Shown here in pieces: positions 12,105-23,799 of a DNA stretch of 64,000 bases. Every line of letters begins with the position of its first letter. Positions within the stretch are counted from its first letter, which is position 1. The stretch lies in contig JACVVK020000017.1 of NCBI GenBank assembly GCA_018292915.2, positions 2,502,501-2,566,500 on the forward strand, given 5' to 3'. Under the pieces are notes generated by a model that was not told the DNA's origin, did not search any database, and saw only the letters and a program-made list of their open reading frames with translations. The translations under genes and the position numbers were made by a program. The DNA is from Batillaria attramentaria (Eukaryota; Mollusca; Gastropoda; Batillariidae).

Positions 12105-12320
12105 GTCTATCGCAGTCAAGGACACATCAAATCAGAGGCTCCCCAGACTGACTGGACTGAATCGTGTTCAGCTGGACTGTTTGCCTGTTCCCTTAGATTA
12201 GCTGTCCCATCCCCCCCCCCTCCTCTCCCCTCCCCTAGCCTGTTCGTCAGGGCCGTCTCCAGTCACTCTTGTGGCGGGGACGTTAAACCCTAGCTTACCT
12301 ACTTAAGCTTACCTACTTAA
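12105..12320 (+). mobile_element. SINE-like family C copy
   Basis: Shares CATCAAATC, TCGTGTTCAGCTGGACTG and GCCGTCTCCAG...TCTTGTGG with the 54.8-kb element. It ends in GGGGACGTTAAACCCTAGC, the same GGACGTTAAAC box as family A. No tRNA-like head is obvious. Confidence 0.6.
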
Positions 12321-13224
12321 GCTACCCCCTCCCCCTTTCCCCACCCCAGGTCCGTATCCCTAACCGCGCAGATTAAGAAAGATACTGGGTATAATTATGT
12401 TTTCATAGGTCTAGCGCATGTCAGTTTGTGTCTCTTTTTGTCTGTCTCTATCCGTAAACCTACATGCCTTTTTTTCCGGGAAATGCGCACGACAACACAC
12501 AGTTTATGTCTGTGATTCTTTGCTTCAGGTTATAGAATTCCAGGTCAGCCCAACCCTGTAGTCTAATTTATGTGCACCATCTAACACAGCAACCACACCA
12601 GAAAGACAGACCGTAGGAAAAAAGTAGTACAATTTATGTAATCAAACTGCAAAACCACACGGGGGGAAAAAGGGAAAATAAGCCAAGAATCAAATCAACG
12701 GGTAGCCTGCGCATACGGCACGCGATAGCTCATGCATACACGGAACGTTTTCATGCGACGAGCATACGAACATTGATCCTTCGCGCGAAGGTATGACACA
12801 GAGAAATATTTACGCCACTACCGTGTAATACAGCGAGCGAGCGTAAAAACATCGACAGACTCTGGAAGTGCACGGTATAAGCAGCTATGCTTCCCTTCTC
12901 GCCGTACGCTCTGGGTCCTCGCCAAAAGCTGTCCCACACTGCCAAAAATCTCCAACTACATTATCAGACATCAGACTTCCCACGTCTTGGTTTAAAAAAA
13001 AAAAAAAAAAAAGTCGCTTCCAAAAAAAAAAAAAAAAAAAGGTCTATCAACATAAGACTGTACAGCCTACATACGCAGCTGCCCCTCTGAGAGCGCCAGA
13101 CCGTTAATTAGCCGTCCAAGGGCCTAGAAGCACTCCCCGACCACTGTGGGACACTCACACAATTGGCCCGTAGTCGACAGCGGATATGCTACTCTACGCC
13201 GCTCTTTTACCGGGCTTCCGTAGA

Positions 13225-13550
13225 TCACATCGGCTGACGTCCCGACAACACGTGTTTTGTTAAAGATGCGGAACCAAACTTGAGGTAGAAGCAAGGGTCA
13301 GATTTGAGGAAAAAAAAACTGTCTGTCCTGACAAGACTTGTTGTTGTTGTCTTGTTGTCGTCGTCGGTTGTTGTTTTGAAGATGCAGAACCAAACTTTTG
13401 GTAAAACCAAGGGTCAGACTTGAGGAAAAAACTGTGTCCCGACAGGACTTTTTGCTGTTGTTGTTGTTGTTTGTGTGTTTGTTTGTTTGTTTGTTTTAAA
13501 ATGTAACACTTGGTGATAGCAAGGGTTCAGACGAAACAAAACAATTGCGT
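13225..13550. repeat. Tandem repeat, about 116-119 bp unit, three copies
   Basis: AAGATGCGGAACCAAACTTG (13263), AAGATGCAGAACCAAACTTT (13379) and AAATGTAACACTTGGTGATA (13498), each with a following AAGGGTCAGA-type block and separated by (GTT)n and (GTTT)n. Confidence 0.75.
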
Positions 13551-13660
13551 AGAGAGGGAACATACTTTTGGCAATGAAGATGGAAATCTGTATCATAACG
13601 GTGCAGTCTGGTGTTCACTTTTAAAAATCGAGGGCTTCACCAGTATCCGCGCTGGACATC

Positions 13661-13838
13661 GGGGAGCCGGGATAGCCGAATGGTAGAGCGTTGGACTCCC
13701 AATGCTCGGGTCTTGAGTTCGAATCCCGGCTGTGGCCACATATTTGTCCTGGCCTTTTTCTCGTTGCCCCGTCTTTGATATCACCCATAAGTGGTGGAAA
13801 AGAACGTTAAACTCCCAAACACCCATCCACCCACCCAC
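13661..13838 (+). mobile_element. SINE family A, full-length type copy
   Basis: This copy shows the whole family structure. A tRNA-like head (about 75 bp) has an A-box-like TAGCCGAATGGTAGAGCG at 13673-13690 and a B-box-like GAGTTCGAATCCC at 13715-13727. A middle block follows (TATTTGTCCTGGCC, then TCGTTGCCCCGTCTTTGA). The 3' block carries GGACGTTAAAC and the element ends in (CCCA)n rather than poly(A). Perfect 14-bp target-site duplications, CCGCGCTGGACATC, lie at 13647-13660 and 13839-13852. This supports LINE-assisted retroposition from a polymerase III transcript. Confidence 0.9.
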
Positions 13839-14499
13839 CCGCGCTGGACATCTATCACAGACCGATTCATTTTCAAAATGTCCCATTATTTTCCTTACCA
13901 AAGCGGACATGACATTGTGTTCTATCGTTTTTGCGTCGTTTCTTCGTATTCAGTCCAACACTGTTTTCCATCAGCCAGAACAGAGTTATGTGCTATAATA
14001 GTTCCAACAAATATGAGGCTTGGGAGAACTGCATTTGTTTTTTCTGTCGCCATTTTCTTTCCGCGCATACTACCTTTCAGACAATTTCGAGACCGTAATT
14101 ACAGAAAGCAACACGTATGAAGGTGATTTCACACAAATTACAATCGCGTGTTGCTGCTGGTTTTAACCGTATTTTGAACTCCTCCACTAGTGTACCGTTT
14201 GTACATGTGCATGTAATGAATCGGTTTGATGCGAGGGTGGGCGTAGCCACGATGGCACGCTGGATCAGAAATGGAATCCGATGAAAGGCGTGCTATATAA
14301 TGCGTGTACTATTTCAAGCATTTTATTACGAGCTATTATTGGTTTAGTATTAGTGTTACGTACGTTCTGGACGCTCGTACGGCCGTCGCCCTGAGAGAAA
14401 AATGAAACCTGATGATCAGACTCATGGCAGGCCTATGGCACAATTGTTTATTGTCATTAATAAATTCAAAGATGTGCGTCCTAGATTACGTGGCTTCAC

Positions 14500-14588
14500 A
14501 GAAAACCACCAAGTGACTGATTCTGATGAAAAGTTATCCACACTCTGCTGTACGTATGCCTGTCGTACGAATTGAGACTTTAAGATCC
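14500..14588 (+). repeat. Dispersed repeat G, fragment
   Basis: CAAGTGACTGATTCTGATG and GCCTGTCGTACGAATTGAGA match the right part of copy 1 at 57.4-57.5 kb. Confidence 0.6.
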
Positions 14589-14609
14589 CCCACCTACAGA
14601 ACGGCTGCG

Positions 14610-14722
14610 TGGGGGTGGGTGGGTAGGTGTTTTCGGGGGTTTAACGTCCTTTTCCACCACATACGGGTGATATCAAAGACGGGGCAACGAAGAAAAAGCC
14701 AGCACAAATATTTGGCCCCAGA
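14610..14722 (-). mobile_element. SINE family A, 5'-truncated
   Basis: Runs from the (CCCA)n tail to the middle block, ending at TTTGGCCCCAG. The head is missing. It abuts a fragment of dispersed repeat G. Confidence 0.85.
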
Positions 14723-15143
14723 GGGGCAGACCTAACACAGGATACAGATCACAGGTAATAGCTCTAGCTCTCTCTCTATATATGTATCTTGATTCCTTCC
14801 TCATATACATATCCACACACATCCATCTTCCGAACTCGAACAAACACCCGCACCCACCCACATCACTGTGACGAGATAAGGTATTGAACAGTTGGGGATG
14901 CCTCACCAATGTTCATACATATCATATATAATATCAATGAGTAAGACAGGTGAACTATGAAATGCCCCAACATGGCTTCATTGTTACAACCTCTACATGG
15001 CCTCATATCATTTACTACTCAATTAAACGCTCTTTGATGGATGTACTCTATGAGCTCGTGTCAAAGTCTAGCGCATTCAGTTATCTTTCAGGGGATAGAC
15101 GTAATTTCTTTCTTCTTCTGCTTTTTTATTCTTCTTCTTTGAA

Positions 15144-15315
15144 GGGGGAGCCGGGATAGCCGAATGGCAGAGCGTTGGACTCCCAATGCTCGGGTCGTGA
15201 GTTCGAATCCCGGCTGGGGCCACATATTTGTCCTGGCCTTTTCCTCGTTGCCCCGTCTTTGATATCACCCATACGTGGTGGAAAAGGACGTTAAACTCCC
15301 AAATACCCACCCACC
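15144..15315 (+). mobile_element. SINE family A, full length
   Basis: The head, middle and (CCCA)n tail are complete. Perfect 13-bp duplications CTTCTTCTTTGAA lie at 15131-15143 and 15316-15328. The copy is nearly identical to the 13.7-kb one, suggesting recent activity. Confidence 0.9.
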
Positions 15316-15622
15316 CTTCTTCTTTGAACTTTTACGAGAACGGAAAAAAGCAGGTATTTGCAAATTTCGGAGGAGCACTGCCTATAAAAGTCCCCTTCGT
15401 AAAGCAGAGAGAAGAGACAGGTCGAGTTGCGTCTGTGGTTCCTTTTGAATAGTATATCACGGACAGGACGGCCTGGGAGACAGGACAGTATGGGGGGCAT
15501 CTGGTCTGTATCACATGACACATGTTCAGGAGAAAAAGGCCGTGGTTACAGGGGAAAAGAGACCGGCGTGGATACCACCAAGATAAAACTATTACAGGTC
15601 ATAATTATATTTTTCTTGTCCG

Positions 15623-15636
15623 TGCGTGCGTGCGTG

Positions 15637-15718
<82 letters not shown>
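15623..15718. repeat. (TGCG)n then (TG)n
   Basis: Three TGCG units precede about 78 bp of (TG)n. Confidence 0.95.
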
Positions 15719-15719
<1 letters not shown>

Positions 15720-15895
15720 CATATATCATCAACTACGCACTCTTTTACTGACACAATGCACCTAGCTTCTGTGTGCTCATAATTTAGACATAATAATTTA
15801 TGATATTGTGGAAGGAATCGTCGTCGGAACTTATCAACCGATGCAGGATTCGTCCGATTGTCAGCTATTTTGTTTAACCCCCGAGTTGTAGGTTG

Positions 15896-16198
15896 AATAA
15901 GATGAGAAATGGGCCGTAGCGGCCAGAAAATAATGGGCCACAGCCACCGGAAAATAATGGGCCACAGGGGCCAGAAATGGGCCACAGCGACCAGAAAATA
16001 ATGGGCAACAGCGACCAGAAAAGGGCCGCAGCGACCAGAAAATGATGGACCACAACGACCAGAAATGGGCCGCAGCGATCAAAATGGGCTGCAGCGACCA
16101 AAACATAATAGACCACAACGACCAGAAATGGCCCACAGCGACCAGATATGAGCCACAGCGAACAGAAAAGGGCCGCAGCGACCGAAAATGGGCGCGGC
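15896..16198. repeat. Minisatellite, 19-25 bp unit
   Basis: About 14 units of the type AATGGGCCGCAGCGACCAGA, some with an added AAAATAATG. Substitutions are scattered and unit length alternates. The minus strand gives a spurious open frame rich in Trp and Pro. Confidence 0.88.
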
Positions 16199-16535
16199 CT
16201 ACAATCGTTTGTTTCCGCACGAACTGTTTGGGACGTCCCTAAAAGGCAACTTGGAAGTCTCTGTCTCTTTCTTCGTCCGTTGCCGGGAGCTGGCGCGCAC
16301 AGGACTTCCTGATAATTCTCTGCTAATCCGCTCTTAATCTGTGCACGTGCAGTTCGAGGCGAATCTGTAGTGGGACACTATTTGACAAGCATGCTGCCCC
16401 CCTCCAGATCCCAAACCTCCCCATTCCTCTCTATCCAAAGCAGATGGTCGTGGTACTAACTGTCCCGTGAAATAGTAGCAGATGATACAAGGAATCGTCG
16501 GTTTGCGTGAAGCCCCATAGGCAGACACAGAGTAG

Positions 16536-16930
16536 GTTGGTAGGTGTTTGAAGGTTTGCGTCATTTTTCCCACATACACCGGTGACACCAAAGATGGGGC
16601 AACGAGTAAAAGGCCAGGACCCGTATGTAAAAGTCGAGGTTAATTTAACCCACGGCTACGGGCCTCACCCAGACTAGGACAAAAGAAACCCAAAAGCAAA
16701 ATTAAATACAAAAGGAAGCAAAGATAGGAAGAAAAAAATCCTTCTTTAACGGCTTAGGCACCTTGATGGAATGGGCCCGCTTCTTGATTTAAAACAAATA
16801 ACAACAGAAAATTTAGCCCTAGATCTAGTTCGAGATCAGACTCTAATCCAGGGCTAAAAGCCCTAACCTCGACTATTACATATATGTGGCTCCAGGCTGG
16901 GTCCGAACTCACGACCCGAGCATCGAAAGT
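16536..16930 (-). mobile_element. SINE family A, diverged and split by an inverted-repeat element
   Basis: The tail and middle block occupy 16536-16617 and the tRNA-like head (GAACTCACGACCCGAGCAT) lies at about 16892-16930. Between them sits a 274-bp inverted-repeat element that replaces about 10 bp of SINE sequence. Confidence 0.8.
16618..16891. mobile_element. Terminal-inverted-repeat element, copy 2, nested in a SINE
   Basis: Ends GACCCGTATGTAAAAGTCGA and, inverted, GGAGCCACATATATGTAATA. The interior matches copy 1 along its length (CACGGCTACGGGCCTCACCC; CTTAGGCACCTTGATGGAAT). It interrupts a family A SINE. Confidence 0.8.
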
Positions 16931-17235
16931 TCAGTTGCAGCGAAGTTTCTGATTGGCTGAAAATGTTTCTGTAGAGAGGTCTGTTGGCGAGGGGACGAAG
17001 AACTGGACTATTTGCAGATGATTAGTTCTTTGTGACTCTGTGCGTCCTACCTGTTTAGTGACGATATATTCACGAAATCACATAATTCAATTTACAAAAT
17101 AACGTAAGTTTCTTTGTTTTTATTTTTAAAAGGCTCATTTTCAGTGTCGATCACACAGTAGTTTGAGATGACTGAATCTGAGACGAAACCCACGCAAAAC
17201 GTGCAGAAAGAGCTTGCACATGATGCAGATTACAG

Positions 17236-17239
<4 letters not shown>

Positions 17240-17276
<37 letters not shown>
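17240..17276. repeat. (CT)n
   Basis: Pure run of about 36 bp. Confidence 0.95.
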
Positions 17277-17278
<2 letters not shown>

Positions 17279-17824
17279 CTCGTGTGTCAACGACTGACGA
17301 CATGCAAGAAGTATCTCCAGTGGGACGGCTATTAAATTCCATAACTCGCTATCAAGGAATACAGTTCTTTGACAATCACTTCCAGTCGTTACCGGATCTT
17401 CATTGTTCTAAGAAAATGCCACGGCCCCATGAACCGTAGTCATAATTGCCATTTAACTTCTGCTTGCGTAAGCCTTTCTACACAGCACGATCTATGACTT
17501 TCCGATAGATGTATTGTGAATGCAAGTGGAAGTATAATATTTCTTTCTTTCTTTCTTTCTTTTGGAAGATAGTCATACATCTTCAATACTGAGACTGGAT
17601 GAAACTTCCACCGCCAGAAACTCTGCGGAAGTTTCGTTCATTGACAAGCAGAGGATGGAGAGAATTTTCAAAGGTCATAAACTAAGCGACCCGTCTTGTG
17701 TACAAGAAAGCCTAACCTCATTTTCTTTATTGATTGTGAGCGAAGGACGATAGAGCGACAAAGTTTCTTGGTTTCTGTGGGGACTCGTGTATTTTGTCAT
17801 GTTGATGAAAAGATCCCGTAGCAG

Positions 17825-17827
<3 letters not shown>

Positions 17828-17908
<81 letters not shown>

Positions 17909-17948
17909 CAGAGACAGAGACAGACAGAGACAGACAGACAGACAGACA
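17828..17948. repeat. (GT)n then (CAGA)n
   Basis: About 80 bp of (GT)n followed by CAGA/CAGAGA units. Further (CAGA)n tracts lie at 18408-18430 and 18564-18625. Confidence 0.95.
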
Positions 17949-17971
17949 TCCTTTGGAGTCCTTTTCTACAA

Positions 17972-18027
17972 ATACAGGTGATATCTAACACAGGACAACG
18001 AGGAAAAAGCCAACGCAAATAGTTGGG
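17972..18027 (-). mobile_element. SINE family A, middle fragment
   Basis: A decayed piece (GGTGATATC, GACAACGAGGAAAAAGCCA) between (CAGA)n tracts. Confidence 0.6.
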
Positions 18028-18463
18028 ACAGACAGACGGAGAGACAGCGAGGAGAGGGAGCAAGGGCAGGGGGAGGGGGGGGGGGAGTAAAAGTGAGAAA
18101 GAGGGGTATGGTATAGTATGGCATGGTAGACTTCTCCTCGGTGCACATATACACCTCTGCTGAAATGCTCACGGCGCCGCAGGGCTGGAGGGCGAAGCAG
18201 TGAAAGCCTGCTGCCTCTAAGCGCTACTTTACGTGCAAACCTCCACCCTGCTGTTCACTCTAGTGTGTGCGATAGTATTTCTGTTTTACCACGACACCGG
18301 CCACAGCCTATTCCTCGAAAGATGAACGTGGGATTTTTAGCGTGCACACTTGTATGTGCGTACACAAGATGTATGTGGGTACACAAGAAGGTTAGAGAGG
18401 GGCACACAGACAGACAGACAGACAGACAGACGGAGCCAGAGAAAGAGACGGGGGGAGGGAGAG

Positions 18464-18560
18464 GCTGTCTGAGGCTTAACGTCCTTTTCCATCGCGTACG
18501 GGTGATACCAAAAACCGGACAACGAGCAAACAACCTGAGCAAATATTTGGATCGGAGCCT
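18464..18560 (-). mobile_element. SINE family A, 5'-truncated
   Basis: The tail and middle block are recognisable (TTAACGTCCTTTTCCATCG, GGTGATACCAAAAACCGG). The copy lies between two (CAGA)n tracts. Confidence 0.75.
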
Positions 18561-19112
18561 GGACAGACAGACAGACAGACAGACAGATCGACAGACAGAC
18601 AAAGATCGACAGACGGACAGACAGAGAGGGGATCAGGGACTAAGGAGGTAGAAGGGAGCAAAAAACAAAATGGAGTAAAGCCGGCCCGAATTGTTCTAAT
18701 ACGGTTTTCCAATGAGTCTCATTCCAAGCAATCGCGACAATAGCTTTATGGCTTAATTCCCTGCAGGGAACATCATTTGGTCCAAAAATTGTCGTCCTTG
18801 ATAGTGCTTCTGATCGTCTCAAGTCCCTATGATCGAGTGGAAAGAGCACATTGCGCATAAACTGCGAACGAAACGAGGAGGGAAATCTTTAAGAAGCGGA
18901 ATAATTTAGATTGCTGAGCGCTCTTCGTGGATTTGTTGTTTTCCTGGTTCTTTTTCAGACAACGCAAAAGGGAAGGCAGAAGAACAAAAACGAACGACTA
19001 ATTCCCGTACAATATGCTCCGAAATGATGTGAATAATATTAAGCCGGCGGTAACGTGGGCGAAAATTAAGCAAAAAGTGTTTGAGATTAATGAAATACTT
19101 AAGCATGCGTTG

Positions 19113-19116
<4 letters not shown>

Positions 19117-19146
<30 letters not shown>

Positions 19147-19229
19147 TTCTAGTTTCTTTGTGTTGGTTGTCTGTTTATTTGGTTGAAGGTTTGTTTAATT
19201 CTTTTTTATTTATTTCTTTCAATTTTTGT

Positions 19230-19301
<72 letters not shown>

Positions 19302-19407
19302 AGCAAGGACAAGCTGTAAGACGGGCACGAGTTCTTAGGACTTTCAGCCTTGTGAAATGAAGAGAATTTCCTTTCTTCCTTCCTTCCTTCCTTCCTTCCT
19401 TCATTCA

Positions 19408-19468
<61 letters not shown>

Positions 19469-19540
19469 TAACCTTCGTGTATGCTCCCCTTCTCCCCCCA
19501 ACCCCATCATAGTCCCTCCTCTCTCTCTCTCTCTCTCTCC
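19117..19540. repeat. (CT)n, (GT)n, (CTTC)n and (CT)n cluster
   Basis: (CT)n 19117-19142, (GT)n 19230-19297, (CTTC)n 19374-19402, (CT)n 19413-19464 and 19521-19540. Confidence 0.95.
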
Positions 19541-19589
19541 CCCCCCCCTTTTTCCCCCTTGTTTTGATGTTGTCTTTTTACCCTTTAAC

Positions 19590-19675
19590 GTAGACTAGCA
19601 GGACAGCTTGTAAGACAGGCAGTAATGCCTAAATGCTTTATCCTGAATAAAAAAAACGTTTCATCATCATCATCT
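19590..19675 (+). mobile_element. LINE 3' end with (ATC)n tail
   Basis: AGGACAGCTTGTAAGACAGG, GCTTTATCCTGAATAAAAAA, then (CAT)n. It shares its core with the 60.76-kb copy and loosely with 19302-19370. Confidence 0.6.
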
Positions 19676-20077
19676 CTTTCTTACTTTATTTCTTGAAGAC
19701 TGTCTGCTCGTCGTTAAAACAATTTTAAAACCAAGAGAGACCTTATTTTCATGTTAAACGAAATATCGTCTTTCGTACATTACCAATAGTCAAGTCACGA
19801 ACATATTGGCCGTGCGGCAAAAACTCATTTACGAAATTGGCTGTGTTTCTTCAAAGACAATACACCTTAGTGCAGGAAAGAAAGGAATGTTTAACGACAA
19901 TGAAACTGTGTCATATTCTGCATGTGCTTTCAAGCCGGAGTGAGTGCGCGTGTTTCGTCTTGCTAGCGCGGTGATGGAATAAAACCGGCAGAAAACGGCC
20001 TTTGTCAAAGGGTAATTTAAGACCGGTTTCAGATGTGAAAACTCTCCAACCCCCACCCACCACCAGGGGTTAAAAAT

Positions 20078-20197
<120 letters not shown>

Positions 20198-20550
20198 CAT
20201 ATATATATATTTTTTTTTTGAGCGCATGTTTTCGGCTTTAGTGACGCTTTTGTTCCTATATATATATATGTGCAGTCTCTTCCCCCCCCCCCCCCCTCTC
20301 TCTTCCCTTTCCTTCCCCTTGTTTTGTTGCTGGCGGAGAGGAGAGACTCTGAAAACGTTTGTGTGCGCGTCCAGCGTACAACAACGCTCAAGACAGCGTA
20401 GTCTGTGCGGCATCCGAACAAGTCACGTGTGTCAAAGCTATAACAGCAGACGCCTGTAATTAGGTCAAGGTCTGCGTACCCCTACTGCCCCCACCTACCA
20501 CCCTATGTTGGGACGCTCGATGTGCCTTCAACTGAACGCATATCATGCTA

Positions 20551-20722
20551 GGGTGTTTGGGGGTTTAACGTCCTTTTCCACCACATACGGGTGATACCAA
20601 AGACGGGGGCAACGATGAAAAAGCCAGCACAAATATTTGGCTCCAGCCGGGATGCGAACTCACGAGTCACGACCCGAGCATTAGAAGTCCAACGCTCTAC
20701 CATTCGGCCACTCCGGCTCCCC
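20551..20722 (-). mobile_element. SINE family A, full length
   Basis: Complete head, middle and tail, ending at CCGGCTCCCC. No clear target duplication is visible, and the (CCCA)n tail is short. Confidence 0.87.
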
Positions 20723-21551
20723 GTACCAGGACACATGTCCCAGCAGAAACTGACTTGCAAAATAAAGAAGTCCCTGTCGTCAAGGAAGTGGAAGAAACAA
20801 ACATATATCTCTTTTCCGAGATCGCGCGAGACTTCAAGGACAGATTGTCTGCGCCAGCGTTACTGACGATATGAAACGTAACGACGTCTCGCGTCTCCTT
20901 CCAAGGGGCGAACGCAGAAGAGTTCCAGCAGAAGAAAGCTCTTGCCTCCAGTGCCCCTGTGACTTCATTTTTTCCTCGTTGCGCCCGCCGTCAAATTAAA
21001 AGTCGATGGGGGACCCGCGCCGCGTGCCCCCTCATTACGGGCCGAGGGTTGTGTGTGAAGAGAACTTGTGTGCTGAAGCCCCAAATGCTTCTCTCACTCT
21101 CTTTCCCTCCCTCCCCCCCCCCCTTTCCCTTTCCCGTTCCCTTTCCCCATCCCTCTCATTCTGTCTCTTCTCTCTGTTCCCAACACCCACCCATCCCCCT
21201 CCCCTCTTTCTTTCCCTTGCTTTCTCTGCTGGTCGGCCTCTTGGGCTCGGTCTTTGCAGGGTTTCCGTCAACAGCAACATGCCTGGTCGCACACTGCGAC
21301 AGCACTCTCAGACGTGGCCGATGTCCCGGGAGTACCAGCCTGCACAAGCGGATCCAAAGGCGGGGCCACCAGAGACTGTGAGAGCTGACCCGTGTTTCTC
21401 TTTGACTTCAACAGATTTATTCCAGATGCATTAGAGGAAGGTTTGAGTTGTGGTTTTCGGGCTGAGTTGTGAACTGTATTGGTGTACACGAGGTGTTTTT
21501 TTCTTTCTGATTCTCCTTCTAAGGTGCCCGCGACAGCCTGCAAACTGCTGA

Positions 21552-21694
21552 ATTGTCAATGCTCGGGTAGTGAGTTGGAATCTCGGGTGGGTATTAAAAG
21601 TTCATGTTAGCTCCGCCCCCCTCCCCCCTCCACGCCCTATGTTTGATAGCACTATTTTTGGTGGTGGAAAAGGACGTTAAACCCCAAAGTAACC
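21552..21694 (+). mobile_element. SINE family A, old diverged copy
   Basis: Recognisable by AATGCTCGGGTAGTGAGTTG and GGTGGAAAAGGACGTTAAAC. The middle is altered and C-rich. Confidence 0.7.
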
Positions 21695-22156
21695 CACCAG
21701 CCGAGTTGCTTTACCTCAGTTTAAGTAATACGGAAAACCTGGCAACAGTAACAACAACAAAAACGCACAGATTTACCCCCCTCCCCCTTCAACCACCCCA
21801 TCCCCCCCCCCCCCCCCCGCCCGCAAAAAAAAACAAACCATCAAACCAAACCAAAACAAACCACCCATCCCCACCCCCGAAAAACAACAACAACAAAACA
21901 AACACAAAAAATAAACAACAACAGAAAAACAACAACAACAAAAACCTGCAGAACAAAGACAAATATATGAAGTATTTCTTAAGGTGTTGACACGATCACC
22001 TTGCTTTACAGGAGTGTCGACTCGCATGATTTGAAGTTTGCCTATGAGATTTCTTACTCGCCCCGGCCCGCTTGTGGGCATGCGCACGGTATTGATCTAG
22101 TTCCTGTCACCTCCCCCTTCACCCCCTTCAAGTCTGAGGCGTGTTAAAGTGAGCAT

Positions 22157-22158
<2 letters not shown>

Positions 22159-22197
<39 letters not shown>

Positions 22198-22212
22198 TTT
22201 TTTTTTTTTTTA
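22159..22212. repeat. (CT)n and poly(T)
   Basis: (CT)n to 22195, then poly(T). Confidence 0.95.
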
Positions 22213-22478
22213 ACTTTTACAAAGACGTCTGACGATGTACTGAAAAGAAACTGTGCTCGAATATGTCTCGCTAATTTGATGTCGGGTTGAAAGCACTTTC
22301 TCAGCATGTATCCGCAACCCACAAAGAAGATACTTGCACTTCAGAACCTGCACTGTATCGTCATTGAACTGTAAAGAATCTAGATTCTGGTTAGTCATCC
22401 GAACTTTAAAAAAAATAAGAAGGTATCTAACCAGACAGTATAGACAAGATAGACAAGGGAAAGCTCTCTCTCTCTCTT

Positions 22479-22572
22479 ATTTGTGCTGGCTTTTTCATCG
22501 TTGTCCCGTCTTTGTTATCACCCGCATGTGGTGGAAAAGGACGTTAAAACCCCCCAAACACCCCCCCACCCC
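22479..22572 (+). mobile_element. SINE family A, 5'-truncated, between (CT)n runs
   Basis: Begins at TATTTGTGCTGGCTTTTTCA right after a (CT)n run and ends in CACCCCCCCACCCCTCTCTC. (CT)n continues after it. Confidence 0.82.
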
Positions 22573-22862
22573 TCTCTCTCTCTCTCGTGCGAGGGCCAAA
22601 TGACCCTTACTGAATTTTTTTTTTTTTTTTGGGGGGGGGGGGGGGCGGGGGGTTTAGTGTTATTACTTTTCTTTTTTTTCTGTCTTGTAGCTTGGCTGTT
22701 TGTGCATCTCGTGGCCTTCTACTGCATTGTTTTCTAAGGTTTTCTTTTGCTTTATTTCTATTTTACTCTTGCTTTTTGTATTACGTACATTTAAGTAGCA
22801 TATAGCTGGTAGTGTAGTGTCCAAGGTAAAGTTCGAAAAATATCTTCTACCGTCGTTTATTA

Positions 22863-22865
<3 letters not shown>

Positions 22866-22900
<35 letters not shown>

Positions 22901-22931
22901 GTGGTAAAAAAGGACGTTAAACTCCGAAACA

Positions 22932-22964
<33 letters not shown>
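22866..22964. repeat. Two (CT)n runs around a SINE fragment
   Basis: (CT)n at 22866-22895 and 22941-22964. Confidence 0.95.
22898..22941 (+). mobile_element. SINE family A, short 3' fragment between (CT)n runs
   Basis: Only ACGTGGTAAAAAAGGACGTT and the tail are kept, with (CT)n on both sides. Confidence 0.75.
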
Positions 22965-22965
<1 letters not shown>

Positions 22966-23353
22966 ATCTCGACAAGCACCGAGGCGAGAGGACAGGGGGA
23001 CGGGCTGTCTAGAGGGCCTGTATGGGAAACTGCACCACTGCTCCTCAACCTCGCATAGCATGCAGGGAGTTTTTGGGGGCCTCTTCAAGGGGACGCCGCC
23101 ACGATGTCACGTCTCTGGTTGCCGGAAGGGACGACAGCACCTAAAAAAGTGACGCGAGCAGAAAAAAAAAAAAACAGAAGAAAAGCTGACACTTCGAGCT
23201 GTACTCCAGAAGCCCATGTAATCGGATGGAAGGAGCGAACACAGGTTGGCACTGTCAGCTAGCTATGGTGTGTGTGTCTGCAACGGTGAGAAGTCTGAAA
23301 AAAAAGGTTGAAATGTTGCCATGGTTGGCACGGCTGTACTAAAACACTGACCG

Positions 23354-23354
<1 letters not shown>

Positions 23355-23418
<64 letters not shown>
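23355..23418. repeat. (CG)n and (GT)n
   Basis: CGCGCGCG then (GT)n. Confidence 0.95.
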
Positions 23419-23419
<1 letters not shown>

Positions 23420-23611
23420 TCACTGTATTTGTTCGTGTATTTCACCTCCGTCGTCTTTGTTTCTTTTTGTATCAGTCCTTTACCTTTTTATCGTCTGTAT
23501 CATCTGTGGTTGCAGAAAGGCAATTGATTTAACCACTTAGTATCACTTACCACTTAAAACACTTCATACGTTTAATTTCCACATACATGTATCAACAGGA
23601 CTTTCAGCTTG

Positions 23612-23632
23612 TGCGTGCGTGCGTGCGTGCGT

Positions 23633-23729
<97 letters not shown>

Positions 23730-23747
23730 CGTGCGCGCGTGCGCACG
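23612..23747. repeat. (TGCG)n-(TG)n-(TGCG)n
   Basis: TGCG units on both sides of about 90 bp of (TG)n. Confidence 0.95.
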
Positions 23748-23799
23748 GTTGCAGGAAAGCAACTGAATTTACCATGTGAGCACAATCTTATTCCTTTTC

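Noticed and set aside
13661..13735. Possible functional tRNA gene
   Set aside because: The acceptor and T arms overlap and do not fold properly, and the sequence continues into a SINE body. The same applies to the other tRNA-like heads.
15605..16220. Trp/Pro-rich minus-strand frames
   Set aside because: They are produced by the 20-25-bp minisatellite and (CA)n.
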